Below are positions 35,251-46,347 of a DNA stretch of 64,000 nt, in pieces. Position 1 is the stretch's first letter; the number at the start of each line of letters is the position of its first letter. The notes under the pieces are model-generated. The model ran no database searches, was not told the origin of the DNA, and saw only the letters and a program-made list of their open reading frames with translations. This DNA is from Acidobacteriaceae bacterium (GTDB lineage Bacteria; Acidobacteriota; Terriglobia; Terriglobales; Acidobacteriaceae). The stretch is from assembly GCA_003139095.1 (NCBI GenBank), contig PLHW01000028.1, positions 62,001 to 126,000 on the forward strand. Direction: 5' to 3'. A program made the translations under genes and the position numbers.

Positions 35251-38200
35251 ATGGAAGACGTAAAACAAAAACCGAAACCCGAAGACGTTTGTCCCGGCAA
35301 AAAGCTGGACCGCGCCGCCGTCGAGGAGCAGTTAAGCCGCACCAGCGGCCCGGAATATTGGCGCAGCCTCGAAGAACTCGCCGGCTCCTCCGAATTCCGC
35401 GAGATGATGCACCGCGAATTCCCCAAGGGCGCGTCCGAGTGGCTCGACTCCGTCTCCCGCCGCGGCTTCCTCCAGCTCATGGGCGCTTCGCTCGCCATGG
35501 CCGGAATGACGGGCTGCACGCGGCTTCCGCTCGAAGAGATCGTCCCCTACGTTCGCCAGCCCGAGCAGGTCATTCCCGGCCGGCCGATGTTCTACGCCAC
35601 CGCCTTCACGCTCGGCGGATACGCGCAGCCTCTTCTTGTCGAAAGTCACCTCGGCCGTCCCACAAAAATTGAAGGTAATCCGCTGCATCCCGCCAGCCTC
35701 GGCGCCACCGACCTTTTCGCGCAGGCCTCCATCCTTGCCATGTACGATCCCGACCGCGCCCAGAGCGTCACACACCTCGGTGACATGGCGTCGTGGTCCG
35801 AGTTTGCCAAACAACTCCGCGGTCCACTCGTCGTGCAAAAAGCCTTGCAGGGCGCGGGCATTCGCATCCTCACGCAAACCGTCTCTTCGCCGACTTTCAA
35901 AGACCAGATGCAGTCCTTCCTCGCCATGTATCCCCAGGCGAAGTGGCATGTCTACGAGCCGGTGAATCGCGACAACGTTCTCGAAGGCGCAAAGCTTGCC
36001 TTTGGTCAGCCCGTCGAGACGCGCTACGATTTTTCCCAGGCCGCAGTCATCCTCTCGCTCGACGCCGATTTCATGGCCGCCGGATCGCCCGGCAACGTGC
36101 GCTACATCCGCGATTTCGCCGCCAAGCGCAATCCCGACGCCGACATGAGTCGTCTCTACGTGATCGAGAGCACGCCCTCACCCACGGGAGCCAAGGCGGA
36201 TCATCGCTTGCCCGTTCGCGCCAGTGAAGTGGAAGGCTTCTCCCGCTCGCTCGCCTCCGCGCTCGGCGGGAGCGCCGCCGCGTCCGCCAATCCCGGCACT
36301 GCAAAATTTCTCGCCGCCGTCGCCGCCGACTTGGCGAAGCACAAAGGCGCAAGCCTCGTCATCGCCGGCGATCATCAGCCGCCCGCCGTTCATGCGATCG
36401 CGCACGCCATGAATGCCGCGCTCGGCAACGTCGGCAAAACGGTTTTCTACACCGACCCCGTCGACGCCAATCCAGTCAACCAGACCGAATCCCTGCGCGA
36501 ACTCGTCTCCGACATGCGCGCCGGAAAAGTCGATCTGCTCGTCATCGTCGGCGGCAACCCTGTCTACGACGCGCCCGCCGATCTCGGCTTTGAAGACGCA
36601 CTCAACAATCCCAAAGTAGCCGTCCGCGTCTATCACGGCCTCTATCAGAATGAGACGGCGCACCTCTGTCACTGGAATTTGAACTCAACCCACTACCTCG
36701 AAGAGTGGAGTGACGCCCGCGCGTATGACGGCACCGTCAGCCTGGTGCAGCCCCTCATCGCTCCTCTTTATGGCGGCCACAGCGCGCACGAACTCATCTC
36801 CGCGCTCATGGGCTCTGACGCCACCGGCTACGACATCGTCCGGTCCTACTGGCAAAAGCAGCACACCGGCGCAGACTTCGAAGCCTTCTGGCGCAAAACC
36901 CTCAACGATGGATTTGTCGCCGGCACCGCATACGCGCCCAAACAGCTCTCGGCGAAGGCGGTCGCAATCCCCGCCGCCGCCGCGCCTGATTCGGCTGCGC
37001 TCGAAGTCAATCTCCGCCGCGATCCCTCTATCTACGACGGCCAATTTTCCAACAACGGCTGGCTCCAGGAATTGCCCAAGCCCATGTCGAAGCTCACTTG
37101 GGATAATGCCATCCAGATCGGCCCGAAGATGGCCGACCGCGAAGGCCTCCAGAGCATGGACGTGGTCACGCTCGAACTTGATGGCCGCAAAGTCACCGGC
37201 CCCGTTTGGATTCAGGCCGGCCATCCCGATCATTCCGTCACCGTCCATCTCGGCTATGGCCGCACTCGCGCCGGACGCGCCGGCACTGGCGCGGGATTCG
37301 ACGCCTACCCGCTCCGCACTACCGGCGCCCTCTGGATCGCGCTCGGCGGCAAGCTCACCAAGACCGGCGACCACTATGTCCTCGCTTCCACGCAGGGCTT
37401 CCAGACGATGGACATCGGCGATGGCGAAACTCGCCCCGCCGTGCGCCAGGCCACGCTCGCCGAATATCGCAAAGAGCCCAGGTTCGCCAAAGAAGACGAG
37501 CCGCCTGCCGAGCTCACTCTCTATCCCGGCTTCGACTACAAAAAATCGCCCGATGCCTGGGGCATGACCATCGACCTCAACAAGTGCGTCGGCTGCAACA
37601 GTTGCATCGTCGCCTGCCAGTCGGAAAACAATATCCCCGTCGTCGGCAAAGATCAGACGCAGCGTGGCCGCCACATGCACTGGCTTCGCGTCGACGCCTA
37701 CTACCAGGGCGATCGCGACGATCCCAGCGCCTACTTCCAGCCCGTCCCGTGCCAGCAGTGCGAGAACGCTCCCTGCGAACTCGTCTGCCCCGTCGGCGCT
37801 ACCGTGCACAGCAGCGAAGGCCTCAACGACATGGTCTACAACCGCTGCATCGGCACCCGCTATTGCTCCAACAACTGTCCTTACAAAGTTCGCCGCTTCA
37901 ACTTCCTGCTCTTTCAGGATTGGGAGACGCCGCAATACAAAATCATGCGCAACCCGGACGTCACCGTGCGCAGCCGCGGCGTCATGGAAAAGTGTACGTA
38001 CTGCGTGCAGCGCATCTCCGAGCATCGCATCGACGCCGAAACCGCCGCGGTCCGCGAGAATCGCCCTTTCCACGTCGCAGACGGCTCCATCCAGACCGCC
38101 TGCCAGCAGTCCTGTCCGGCCAACGCCATCGAATTCGGCAACATCAACGACGCCGGCAGCAAGGTTGCCAAGCTCAAATCCCTCGACCGCAACTATGGGT

Positions 38201-38280
38201 TGCTCGCCGACCTCAACACCAGGCCCCGCACCACCTACCTGGCCGAGATCCGCAACCCCAACCCTGAACTGGAAACATAA
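35251..38280 (+). CDS. actB: ACIII subunit ActB, molybdopterin-oxidoreductase-like Fe-S protein
   Basis: 1009 residues. A twin-arginine motif SRRGFLQLMG (69-78) precedes a hydrophobic stretch ending in Cys89, compatible with Tat export. Residues about 100-750 resemble the catalytic chain of complex-iron-sulfur molybdoenzymes, as in all ActB proteins, where no molybdenum cofactor is bound. The C-terminal ferredoxin part has Cys779, 782, 785, 789 (CVGCNSCIVAC) and further clusters CQQCENAPCELVC, CIGTRYCSNNC and CTYC/CQQSC. It conducts electrons between quinol site and heme subunits. Fused B1-B2 form as usual in ACIII. Confidence 0.94.
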   Translation: MEDVKQKPKPEDVCPGKKLDRAAVEEQLSRTSGPEYWRSLEELAGSSEFREMMHREFPKGASEWLDSVSRRGFLQLMGASLAMAGMTGCTRLPLEEIVPYVRQPEQVIPGRPMFYATAFTLGGYAQPLLVESHLGRPTKIEGNPLHPASLGATDLFAQASILAMYDPDRAQSVTHLGDMASWSEFAKQLRGPLVVQKALQGAGIRILTQTVSSPTFKDQMQSFLAMYPQAKWHVYEPVNRDNVLEGAKLAFGQPVETRYDFSQAAVILSLDADFMAAGSPGNVRYIRDFAAKRNPDADMSRLYVIESTPSPTGAKADHRLPVRASEVEGFSRSLASALGGSAAASANPGTAKFLAAVAADLAKHKGASLVIAGDHQPPAVHAIAHAMNAALGNVGKTVFYTDPVDANPVNQTESLRELVSDMRAGKVDLLVIVGGNPVYDAPADLGFEDALNNPKVAVRVYHGLYQNETAHLCHWNLNSTHYLEEWSDARAYDGTVSLVQPLIAPLYGGHSAHELISALMGSDATGYDIVRSYWQKQHTGADFEAFWRKTLNDGFVAGTAYAPKQLSAKAVAIPAAAAPDSAALEVNLRRDPSIYDGQFSNNGWLQELPKPMSKLTWDNAIQIGPKMADREGLQSMDVVTLELDGRKVTGPVWIQAGHPDHSVTVHLGYGRTRAGRAGTGAGFDAYPLRTTGALWIALGGKLTKTGDHYVLASTQGFQTMDIGDGETRPAVRQATLAEYRKEPRFAKEDEPPAELTLYPGFDYKKSPDAWGMTIDLNKCVGCNSCIVACQSENNIPVVGKDQTQRGRHMHWLRVDAYYQGDRDDPSAYFQPVPCQQCENAPCELVCPVGATVHSSEGLNDMVYNRCIGTRYCSNNCPYKVRRFNFLLFQDWETPQYKIMRNPDVTVRSRGVMEKCTYCVQRISEHRIDAETAAVRENRPFHVADGSIQTACQQSCPANAIEFGNINDAGSKVAKLKSLDRNYGLLADLNTRPRTTYLAEIRNPNPELET

Positions 38281-38298
38281 CCGGAGCGCGCTTACGAC

Positions 38299-39678
38299 AT
38301 GGCAGATCATCTGAAACAATCGGCAGTGGTCGAGCGGGCTCCCGTCATCGAGCCCGGCCACTCCTTCGCCACCGTCACGGACAAGATCAGCTCCATCGTG
38401 CTTACGCGTCCAACCACCAACGGTTGGATCTTTGGCTTTGCCGTCAGCTTTCTCGCCACCATGATGATGCTCTTCGCCCTTGGCGTTCTCTTTCTCAAGG
38501 GCGTCGGCATTTGGGGCATCAACATCCCCATCGGTTGGGGCTTTGCCATCGTCAACTTCGTCTGGTGGATCGGTATCGGCCACGCCGGCACGCTCATCTC
38601 CGCCATCCTTTTATTACTGCGTCAGTCCTGGCGTAACTCCATCAACCGTTTCGCCGAGGCCATGACACTCTTCGCCGTCGCCTGCGCCGGCGTCTTCCCC
38701 GGCGTCCACACCGGCCGCCCCTGGCTCGATTACTGGATGTTCCCTTACCCCAACACGATGAATTACTGGCCGCAGTTCCGCAGTCCTCTCATCTGGGACG
38801 TCTTCGCGGTCTCGACCTACTTCACCGTCTCACTTCTGTTCTGGTTCATCGGACTCATCCCCGACTTCGGCACTCTCCGCGATCGCGCCCACAACAAATA
38901 CGCGCAAATGATCTACGGCCTCCTCTCCATGGGATGGCGCGGCTCCGCCCGCCACTGGGCTCGTTATGAGATGGCCTATCTTCTTCTCGCCGGACTCGCC
39001 ACGCCCCTCGTGCTCTCCGTGCACACCGTCGTCAGCTTCGATTTCGCCGTCGGCATCGTCCCCGGCTGGCACACCACTATCTTCCCGCCTTACTTCGTCG
39101 CCGGTGCCATTTACTCCGGCTTTGCCATGGTGTTGATGCTCGCCATCCCCATCCGCAAAATCTATAACCTCGAAGACTTCATCACCGACCGCCATCTTCA
39201 GAACTCCGCCAAGGTCATGCTCGCCACCGGTTGGATCGTCGCTTACGGCTACGCGATCGAAGCTTTCACCGGCTGGTACGGCGGCAATCGCTACGACGCC
39301 GGCCTCCTCTATAACCGCCTCCACGGGCCCTACGCCTTCTGGTATTACATGCTGCTGCTCTGCAACATCGGCATTCCGCAGCTGCTCTGGTTCCGCAAGA
39401 TGCGCACGCATCCGGTTTTCCTCTTCCTTATTTCTTTTGTCATTCTCGTCGGCATGTGGCTCGAGCGTTTCGTCATCATCGTCATCAGCCTGACCCGCGA
39501 CTTCGTCCCCTCGTCCTTCGGCATGTATTACCCCACTAAGTGGGATTGGATGACTTACATTGGCACCATCGGCATGTTCCTGACGGCCATGTTCCTCTTT
39601 GTCCGCATTCTGCCCATGATCTCGATCTTTGAAATTCGCCAGTTGCTTCCCGAGGCGAAGGTGGAGGGTAAACACTAA
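38299..39678 (+). CDS. actC: ACIII subunit ActC, NrfD-like quinol-binding membrane protein
   Basis: 459 residues with about ten membrane helices, NrfD/PsrC-like. Motifs include the first-helix region FLATMMMLFALG, IGIGHAGTLISAILLL and the histidine-bearing VHTVVSFDF. ActC carries the likely quinol-oxidising site of ACIII. It starts 18 bp after actB, and its TAA overlaps the actD ATG by one base (TAATG). Confidence 0.93.
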   Translation: MADHLKQSAVVERAPVIEPGHSFATVTDKISSIVLTRPTTNGWIFGFAVSFLATMMMLFALGVLFLKGVGIWGINIPIGWGFAIVNFVWWIGIGHAGTLISAILLLLRQSWRNSINRFAEAMTLFAVACAGVFPGVHTGRPWLDYWMFPYPNTMNYWPQFRSPLIWDVFAVSTYFTVSLLFWFIGLIPDFGTLRDRAHNKYAQMIYGLLSMGWRGSARHWARYEMAYLLLAGLATPLVLSVHTVVSFDFAVGIVPGWHTTIFPPYFVAGAIYSGFAMVLMLAIPIRKIYNLEDFITDRHLQNSAKVMLATGWIVAYGYAIEAFTGWYGGNRYDAGLLYNRLHGPYAFWYYMLLLCNIGIPQLLWFRKMRTHPVFLFLISFVILVGMWLERFVIIVISLTRDFVPSSFGMYYPTKWDWMTYIGTIGMFLTAMFLFVRILPMISIFEIRQLLPEAKVEGKH

Positions 39679-40214
39679 TGCCCACTCCCACCATTTACGG
39701 CACCATGGCTGAGTTCAAATCTGCCCAGCAACTCCTGGTCGCGGCCCAGGCCACGCATGACGCCGGCTACCAGAAGATCGACGCCTACAGCCCCTTCCCC
39801 ATCGAGGAGATGGCGGAGGCCATCGGCTTCCACAAAAATCGCGTCGCTCTCATCACGCTCCTCGGCGCCATCACCGGCGGCTGCCTCGGCTACCTCATGC
39901 AGTACTACATCGCAGTGATCAGCTATCCCACCAACGTCGGCGGCCGCCCTTATCACTCCTGGCCTTCGTTCATCATCGTCACCTTTGAGATGACGATTCT
40001 GTTCGGCGCAATCTCCGCCGTCGTCGGCATGATCGCCCTCAATGGCCTGCCCATGCCCTATCACCCCGTCTTCAATGTGCCGGAATTTGTCCGCGCCAGC
40101 AAAGACCGTTTCTTTCTCATCGTCTTTGCCACCGATCCCAAGTACGATCCGCAGGCGACGCGCCAGTTCCTGGAAGCTCTGCAGCCCGAATCCATCGCGG
40201 AGGTCCCCAGCTAA
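39678..40214 (+). CDS. actD: ACIII subunit ActD (DUF3341)
   Basis: 178 residues with two central membrane helices (about 54-78 and 95-118) bracketed by soluble ends, matching DUF3341. The N-terminal part AYSPFPIEEMAEAIG is a family hallmark. Structural subunit of the membrane arm. One-base overlap with actC; actE starts immediately after its stop. Confidence 0.92.
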   Translation: MPTPTIYGTMAEFKSAQQLLVAAQATHDAGYQKIDAYSPFPIEEMAEAIGFHKNRVALITLLGAITGGCLGYLMQYYIAVISYPTNVGGRPYHSWPSFIIVTFEMTILFGAISAVVGMIALNGLPMPYHPVFNVPEFVRASKDRFFLIVFATDPKYDPQATRQFLEALQPESIAEVPS

Positions 40215-40874
40215 ATGCTGCCCCTCCGAAAAATTTCCCCGTTGATTCTGCTGGCGGTCATGTCCACCGTCGGCTGCCGCATCGACATGCACGTGCAGCC
40301 CCGCTACAACCCGCTCGCCAAAAGCGACTTCTTCGCTGACCAGCGCGCCGCCCGCCCGCTCATCGCAGGCACCGTCGCCCGCGGCGATGAGCGCGCCGAC
40401 ACCTATTTCTATACCGGAAAAAACGGCAGCGTCCTCGGCGAGCAGATGCCCTTCCCGGTCACCAAAGAAGTCATGCGGCGCGGCCGCGAGCGCTACAACA
40501 TCTATTGTTCGCCGTGCCACTCCCGTCTCGGCGATGGCAACGGCTTCATCCCGTCGCGCGGCTTCCCGCAAAAGCCGCCCTCCTATCACATTGAAAGGCT
40601 CGTCAAAGCTCCCATCGGTCATTTCTTCGACGTCATGACCCATGGCTACGGCATCATGCTGGATTATTCCGCGCAAATCTCGCCCCACGATCGCTGGTGC
40701 ATCGCCGCCTACATCCGCGCCCTGCAACTCAGCCAGAACGCCACCCTCGCCGACGTTCCCCAGGGCCAGGACGTTCCCTCGAAAGCGCCCGAATTTTTGG
40801 AGCCCGGCACCGGCGCCACTCTCCCTCAGCTCGCGCCCGCCCCCAACACCTCGGAGAAGGGGGAATCGAAATGA
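40215..40874 (+). CDS. actE: ACIII subunit ActE, monoheme cytochrome c lipoprotein
   Basis: 219 residues. The signal with lipobox STVGC suggests a lipid-anchored Cys near 19. One heme motif CSPCH (98-102) followed by SRLGDGNGF, and a probable axial Met further on in the HGYGIMLDY region. Passes electrons from ActA/ActB to the terminal oxidase or another acceptor. The C-terminal tail is Pro/Ala-rich. Its stop overlaps the actF start by 4 bp (ATGA). Confidence 0.92.
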   Translation: MLPLRKISPLILLAVMSTVGCRIDMHVQPRYNPLAKSDFFADQRAARPLIAGTVARGDERADTYFYTGKNGSVLGEQMPFPVTKEVMRRGRERYNIYCSPCHSRLGDGNGFIPSRGFPQKPPSYHIERLVKAPIGHFFDVMTHGYGIMLDYSAQISPHDRWCIAAYIRALQLSQNATLADVPQGQDVPSKAPEFLEPGTGATLPQLAPAPNTSEKGESK

Positions 40875-42100
40875 CCACCACGCCCCGTCTCCCACACGCG
40901 CCTGAAATTGATCTCACCGCGCCGCCGATCATTAGGACCATCGGCCAGCGCGCCCTCATCGTCGGCGTCATCGGCACCGTCGTCGCTCTCTACATCGCCT
41001 TTACCAATCCCACCGTCTTCTTCCGCGGTTACCTCGTCTCCTACATGGATTGGCTCGGCATCTGTCTCGGCTCCCTGGCCATCGTCATGGTCCGCCACAT
41101 GACCGGCGGAAAATGGGGCACCGTCATCCGCCGCATCCTCGGCGCTTCCATGCGCACGCTACCGCTCATGGCGCTGCTCTTCATCCCGCTTGTCTTCGCC
41201 GCCAAACGCCTCTATCCCTGGGCCATGCCCATCGATTCCATCGCCGATCCCATCATCCGCGAGCATCTGCAAAAGCACACGTTCATTCTGCGCGACTACC
41301 TTAACCTCAACGCCTTCGTCGTTCGCGCCATCATTTATTTTGGCATCTGGTTCATCTTGCAGACCGCGCTCAGCCGGCTCTCCGCACGCCACAACAGCCC
41401 GCCCGTCTCTGACACTAGCGCCAGTTCCAAGCGCATCAGCGCTCCGGGACTCATCCTCTACGCGCTCACCGTTTCCTTCGCCGTCATCGACTGGGTCATG
41501 TCCCTCGACCCAAGTTGGGTCTCCACCATCTACGGCCTCATCTTCGTCGCCGGGCAACTCATCACCGCCCTCGCCTTCGCCATCGTCATTGAGCGCGTCC
41601 TCTTTAACTATCGCCCCATGAACGTCCTCCTCCGCCCGAGCTTCGTCCACGACCACGGCAACCTCATGCTCGCCTTCATCATGGTTTGGGCCTATTTCTC
41701 GTTCTCGCAGTTCCTCATCATGTGGGCCGGCAATCTCCCCGACGAAATCACCTGGTACTTCCGCCGCCTCCATCACGGCTGGGAATATGTGGGGCTGTTC
41801 CTCGTGCTCTTCCATTTCTTCATCCCGTTTTTCCTGCTCCTGTTCCGGCCCAACAAGCGTGACGTTCGCCGCCTCGTCTGGATCGCCGCCTGGATGCTCG
41901 TCGCCCACTACGTCGAAATCTTCTGGCACATCGAACCCAGTTTCTCCCAGTCGTTCACCGTCACCCTCGCCGACCTCGTCATCCCCTTTGCCATGGGCGG
42001 CCTCTGGGTCGCCTATTTCTGCCGCAATCTCAGCTCGCAGCCGCTCATTCCCGCTTACGACGCGACTGCGCAGGACATCTTGGAGCCCGCCCATGAGTAA
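40871..42100 (+). CDS. actF: ACIII subunit ActF, second NrfD-like membrane protein
   Basis: 409 residues from ATG 40871, chosen because it couples to actE (ATGA) and opens directly into the protein; a 58-residue upstream extension of the frame is a shadow. About ten membrane helices; motifs VMSLDPSWVSTIYGL and NLMLAFIMVWAYFSFSQ are typical ActF. Paralog of ActC in the membrane arm, suggested to take part in proton movement. Its last codons overlap the next gene by 8 bp. Confidence 0.93.
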   Translation: MTTTPRLPHAPEIDLTAPPIIRTIGQRALIVGVIGTVVALYIAFTNPTVFFRGYLVSYMDWLGICLGSLAIVMVRHMTGGKWGTVIRRILGASMRTLPLMALLFIPLVFAAKRLYPWAMPIDSIADPIIREHLQKHTFILRDYLNLNAFVVRAIIYFGIWFILQTALSRLSARHNSPPVSDTSASSKRISAPGLILYALTVSFAVIDWVMSLDPSWVSTIYGLIFVAGQLITALAFAIVIERVLFNYRPMNVLLRPSFVHDHGNLMLAFIMVWAYFSFSQFLIMWAGNLPDEITWYFRRLHHGWEYVGLFLVLFHFFIPFFLLLFRPNKRDVRRLVWIAAWMLVAHYVEIFWHIEPSFSQSFTVTLADLVIPFAMGGLWVAYFCRNLSSQPLIPAYDATAQDILEPAHE

Positions 42101-42623
42101 ACAGCAGGCCCCCAATCTCGATAGCCACGGCGCCTTCGAGCGTCAGGACCTCAGCCCCGCTGGCCTCATTTATTTCATGATCGGCCTCGCCGTCTTTGTC
42201 GTCGCCATCTATTTCGTCGTGTTCGGCATGTACCGGTTCCTCGACAACTACGACAAAGCCGGCCAGCTTCCCATGAGCCCGATGCTCGCTCCGAGGGCCG
42301 ATACGCGCGCCGTCACCCCGCCCGAAATTCAGGCTTTCCCCGAGCCGCGCCTCGAAGAGAGCGAGCGCAACCAGCTTCGCCAGTACATCGAAGACCAGGA
42401 TCGCAAGCTCGCCATGTACAACTGGGTCGATAAAGACAAAGGCGTAGTCCAGATTCCCATCGACCGCGCCATGGAGTTAATCGTCGCGCGCGGCCTCCCA
42501 GTCCGCCAGGAAACGGCGCAAACAAAATCGCAAACCCCCATGCAGAATTCGAATCCGGCATCAACCGATCCGCAGCAGAAGGATCAACAGCAAAAGAAGA
42601 AAGCAGGCAGCAGTGCGCAGTAA
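42093..42623 (+). CDS. Unnamed single-TM protein inside the ACIII-caa3 operon
   Basis: 176 residues from ATG 42093 (overlaps actF by 8 bp; the frame extends upstream only as shadow). One membrane helix at about 25-50 (YFMIGLAVFVVAIYF), then a periplasmic or cytoplasmic domain containing PPEIQAFPEPRLEESE, LRQYIEDQDRKL and IPIDRAMELIVARGLP, which resembles the segment in proteins that accompany ACIII in other phyla. A Gln/Lys/Ser-rich tail follows. Not one of the six classical Act subunits. Its position between actF and sco suggests a structural link between the two complexes or an assembly factor; this is inference. Confidence 0.82.
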   Translation: MSKQQAPNLDSHGAFERQDLSPAGLIYFMIGLAVFVVAIYFVVFGMYRFLDNYDKAGQLPMSPMLAPRADTRAVTPPEIQAFPEPRLEESERNQLRQYIEDQDRKLAMYNWVDKDKGVVQIPIDRAMELIVARGLPVRQETAQTKSQTPMQNSNPASTDPQQKDQQQKKKAGSSAQ

Positions 42624-43554
42624 CCATTCCTCAAATTCGATCGGGTCGGCCGGGTTTCCCCCGTATTCCTCCCTGCACCACGTGGTCAAAGCTTTCAGCC
42701 GGCATCTGATGAGAGCCTCGCTGATCGTCCTGCTCTCAGCCAGCACGCTCTTCGCCCAGGCCATGTCCCGCGGCATCCTCTCGCCTCCGGCCACCCTCCG
42801 TCCCCCCGGACTCAAGAACGTCGGCATCCAGCAAAATCTCAACCAGCCCATCCCCGCCGACCTTGCCTTCACCGACGATCAGGGCCGCAGCGTACGCCTC
42901 GGCGACTACTTTGGCAAAAAGCCCATCATCTTCAACCTCGTCTACTTCACCTGCCCCATGCTCTGCGGAGAAGAACTCAACGGCCTCGAAAGCGCCCTCC
43001 GCGTCCTTAAGTTCGACGTGGGTAATCAGTTCGACGTCATCACCGTCAGCTTCGATCCCAAAGACACTCCCGAAGCCGCCGCCAAAAAGAAAGCCGAAAT
43101 CCTTCATCGCTACAATCGTCCCGGCGCCGCCGCAGGCTGGCACTTCTTAGTCGGCCAGCAACCGCAAATCACCGCCCTCGCCAACGCCGCCGGGTTCCAG
43201 TACGAGTACGACTCCAACACCCAGCAGTTCGCCCACTCCACCGCCATCATGGTCCTCACGCCGCAAGGCAAGATCGCGCAGTATTACTATGGCATCGACT
43301 ATCCGCCCAGCGATCTCCGTCTCGCCCTCGTCGCCGCCTCCAGCGAAAAAATCGGCACGCCCGTCGACGAACTCCTGCTCTACTGCTATCACTACGATCC
43401 CGCCAAGGGTAAGTACAGCGCCACCATCGTGCGCGTCCTTCGCCTCGCCGGCATCGCTACCATTTTGTGTTTGGGCATGTTGTTTCTTGTCCTCTTTCGC
43501 CGCGGCCCTGACCGTCCCAGCCGCGGCCCTCAAGGAGCCATCAGGGTCAGCTAA
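42613..43554 (+). CDS. sco: SCO1/SenC-family copper chaperone
   Basis: 313 residues from GTG 42613, which overlaps the previous gene; ATG 42709 (Met33) would start directly at the signal helix ASLIVLLSASTLFA and is a serious alternative. The thioredoxin-like domain has the copper site Cys114 and Cys118 (CPMLC) and a later His in FAHSTAIMVL. A C-terminal helix (GIATILCLGMLFLVL) anchors it to the membrane. SCO delivers copper to the CuA site of the subunit II encoded next; the stop and the coxB ATG overlap by one base. Confidence 0.9.
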   Translation: MRSNHSSNSIGSAGFPPYSSLHHVVKAFSRHLMRASLIVLLSASTLFAQAMSRGILSPPATLRPPGLKNVGIQQNLNQPIPADLAFTDDQGRSVRLGDYFGKKPIIFNLVYFTCPMLCGEELNGLESALRVLKFDVGNQFDVITVSFDPKDTPEAAAKKKAEILHRYNRPGAAAGWHFLVGQQPQITALANAAGFQYEYDSNTQQFAHSTAIMVLTPQGKIAQYYYGIDYPPSDLRLALVAASSEKIGTPVDELLLYCYHYDPAKGKYSATIVRVLRLAGIATILCLGMLFLVLFRRGPDRPSRGPQGAIRVS

Positions 43555-44597
43555 TGTTTTCACACATACCACTTTGGCCGGACGCAGCCTCCACCAACGC
43601 GGGACACGTGGACGCTCTCTATATTTATCTTGTCCTGATCTGCGCCTCCATGACGGTGCTCATCTTCGCCACCCTCGCCGTCTTTGCTATCAAATATCGC
43701 AGGAGCCACAATCGCACCGCCCATCCCATCGACGGCTCCAATCTCCTCGAAGTCGCCTGGACCGTCATCCCCTTCGGCATCTTCCTCACCTTCTTCGTCT
43801 GGGGCGCGGTCATCTTCTTTGACGAGCGAACACCCCCGCAGGACTCCACCGAGGTCTATACCGTCGCCAAGCAGTGGATGTGGAAGTTTGAGCACGCCGA
43901 AGGGCAGCGCGAAATTAACGAGCTCCACGTTCCCATCGGCCGCGACGTCAAAATGATCATGACCTCGCAGGATGTCATCCACAGCTTTTACGTCCCCGCC
44001 TTCCGCATCAAGCAGGACGTGCTGCCCGGCCGCTACACTACCGCCTGGTTCCATGCCACCAAGGCCGGCACCTATCATCTGTTTTGTGCCGAGTATTGCG
44101 GCACCGAGCACTCCGGCATGATTGGCTGGGTCATCGTCATGGAGCCGCGCGACTATCAGGCCTGGCTCGCCTCCGGCGGCGGCAATCAGCCCATGGCCGT
44201 CACCGGACAGACTCTCTTCGCCGAATACGGCTGCTCCACCTGCCATCGCTCTGACACCGAGGGCCGTGGCCCCAATCTCGCCGGACTCTACGGCAAGCCC
44301 GTCGTCCTCGAAGATGGCCGCACCCTCATCGCCGACGAAAATTACATTCGCGAGTCCATCGTCGATCCGGGCGCAAAAATCGTCCAGGGGTTCAAGCCCA
44401 TCATGCCCACGTATCAGGGCCAGATCAGCGACGAGCAGCTCAACGCTCTAGTCCAGTACGTGAAGTCCGTGGGTCAAACATCAACGGGTCAGGCATCAAC
44501 CGGCCAGGCAGCAACGACTCAAGCGGCAGCGAGTCAACCGACGAACGATCAAAACACCCAGGCCCAGCCCGCCATGATGACCGGCGCGGCAAAGTAG
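43554..44597 (+). CDS. coxB: Cytochrome c oxidase subunit II with fused cytochrome c (caa3)
   Basis: 347 residues. Two N-terminal helices (about 20-45 and 65-90), a cupredoxin domain with CuA ligands Cys178, Cys182, His186 and Met189 (CAEYCGTEHSGM) and the upstream His of VIHSFYVP, then a C-terminal cytochrome c with CSTCH (227-231) and probable axial Met in KPIMPTYQG. The fusion marks a caa3-type enzyme that accepts electrons from the act cytochromes. Residues 309-333 are pentapeptide repeats ending in Q (TSTGQ-like), encoded by 15-bp units. Confidence 0.94.
   Translation: MFSHIPLWPDAASTNAGHVDALYIYLVLICASMTVLIFATLAVFAIKYRRSHNRTAHPIDGSNLLEVAWTVIPFGIFLTFFVWGAVIFFDERTPPQDSTEVYTVAKQWMWKFEHAEGQREINELHVPIGRDVKMIMTSQDVIHSFYVPAFRIKQDVLPGRYTTAWFHATKAGTYHLFCAEYCGTEHSGMIGWVIVMEPRDYQAWLASGGGNQPMAVTGQTLFAEYGCSTCHRSDTEGRGPNLAGLYGKPVVLEDGRTLIADENYIRESIVDPGAKIVQGFKPIMPTYQGQISDEQLNALVQYVKSVGQTSTGQASTGQAATTQAAASQPTNDQNTQAQPAMMTGAAK
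44478..44552 (+). repeat. 15-bp in-frame tandem repeat in coxB tail, five units
   Basis: Units at 44478, 44493, 44508, 44523 and 44538 encode TSTGQ, ASTGQ, AATTQ, AAASQ, PTNDQ: progressively eroded toward the 3' end. It is downstream of the heme domain. Confidence 0.8.
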
Positions 44598-44613
44598 TAT
44601 CAGATCGTGTGGT

Positions 44614-44632
44614 GACGGGGCTCTGCCCCGTC
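44614..44632 (+). terminator. Hairpin between coxB and coxA
   Basis: GACGGGGC (44614-44621) and GCCCCGTC (44625-44632) make a perfect 8-bp stem with a TCT loop, without a T run. Located 16 bp after coxB. Probably an mRNA processing or attenuation hairpin rather than a full terminator. Confidence 0.5.
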
Positions 44633-44697
44633 CGCAGTAAGTAGAAATTGCAATGCAAGGGCCGATGCCCAAGTATCTCTGAGCGATAGGTGACAAC

Positions 44698-46336
<1,639 letters not shown>

Positions 46337-46347
<11 letters not shown>

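Noticed and set aside
36685-38583. 632-residue minus-strand frame opposite actB/actC
   Set aside because: Reverse of conserved Act sequence, Gly/Ala/Asp-rich as expected for GC-skewed antisense.
40697-40870. 58-residue N-terminal extension of ActF
   Set aside because: It overlaps actE in another frame, is Arg/Pro-rich, and the ATGA-coupled start at 40871 gives a normal ActF.
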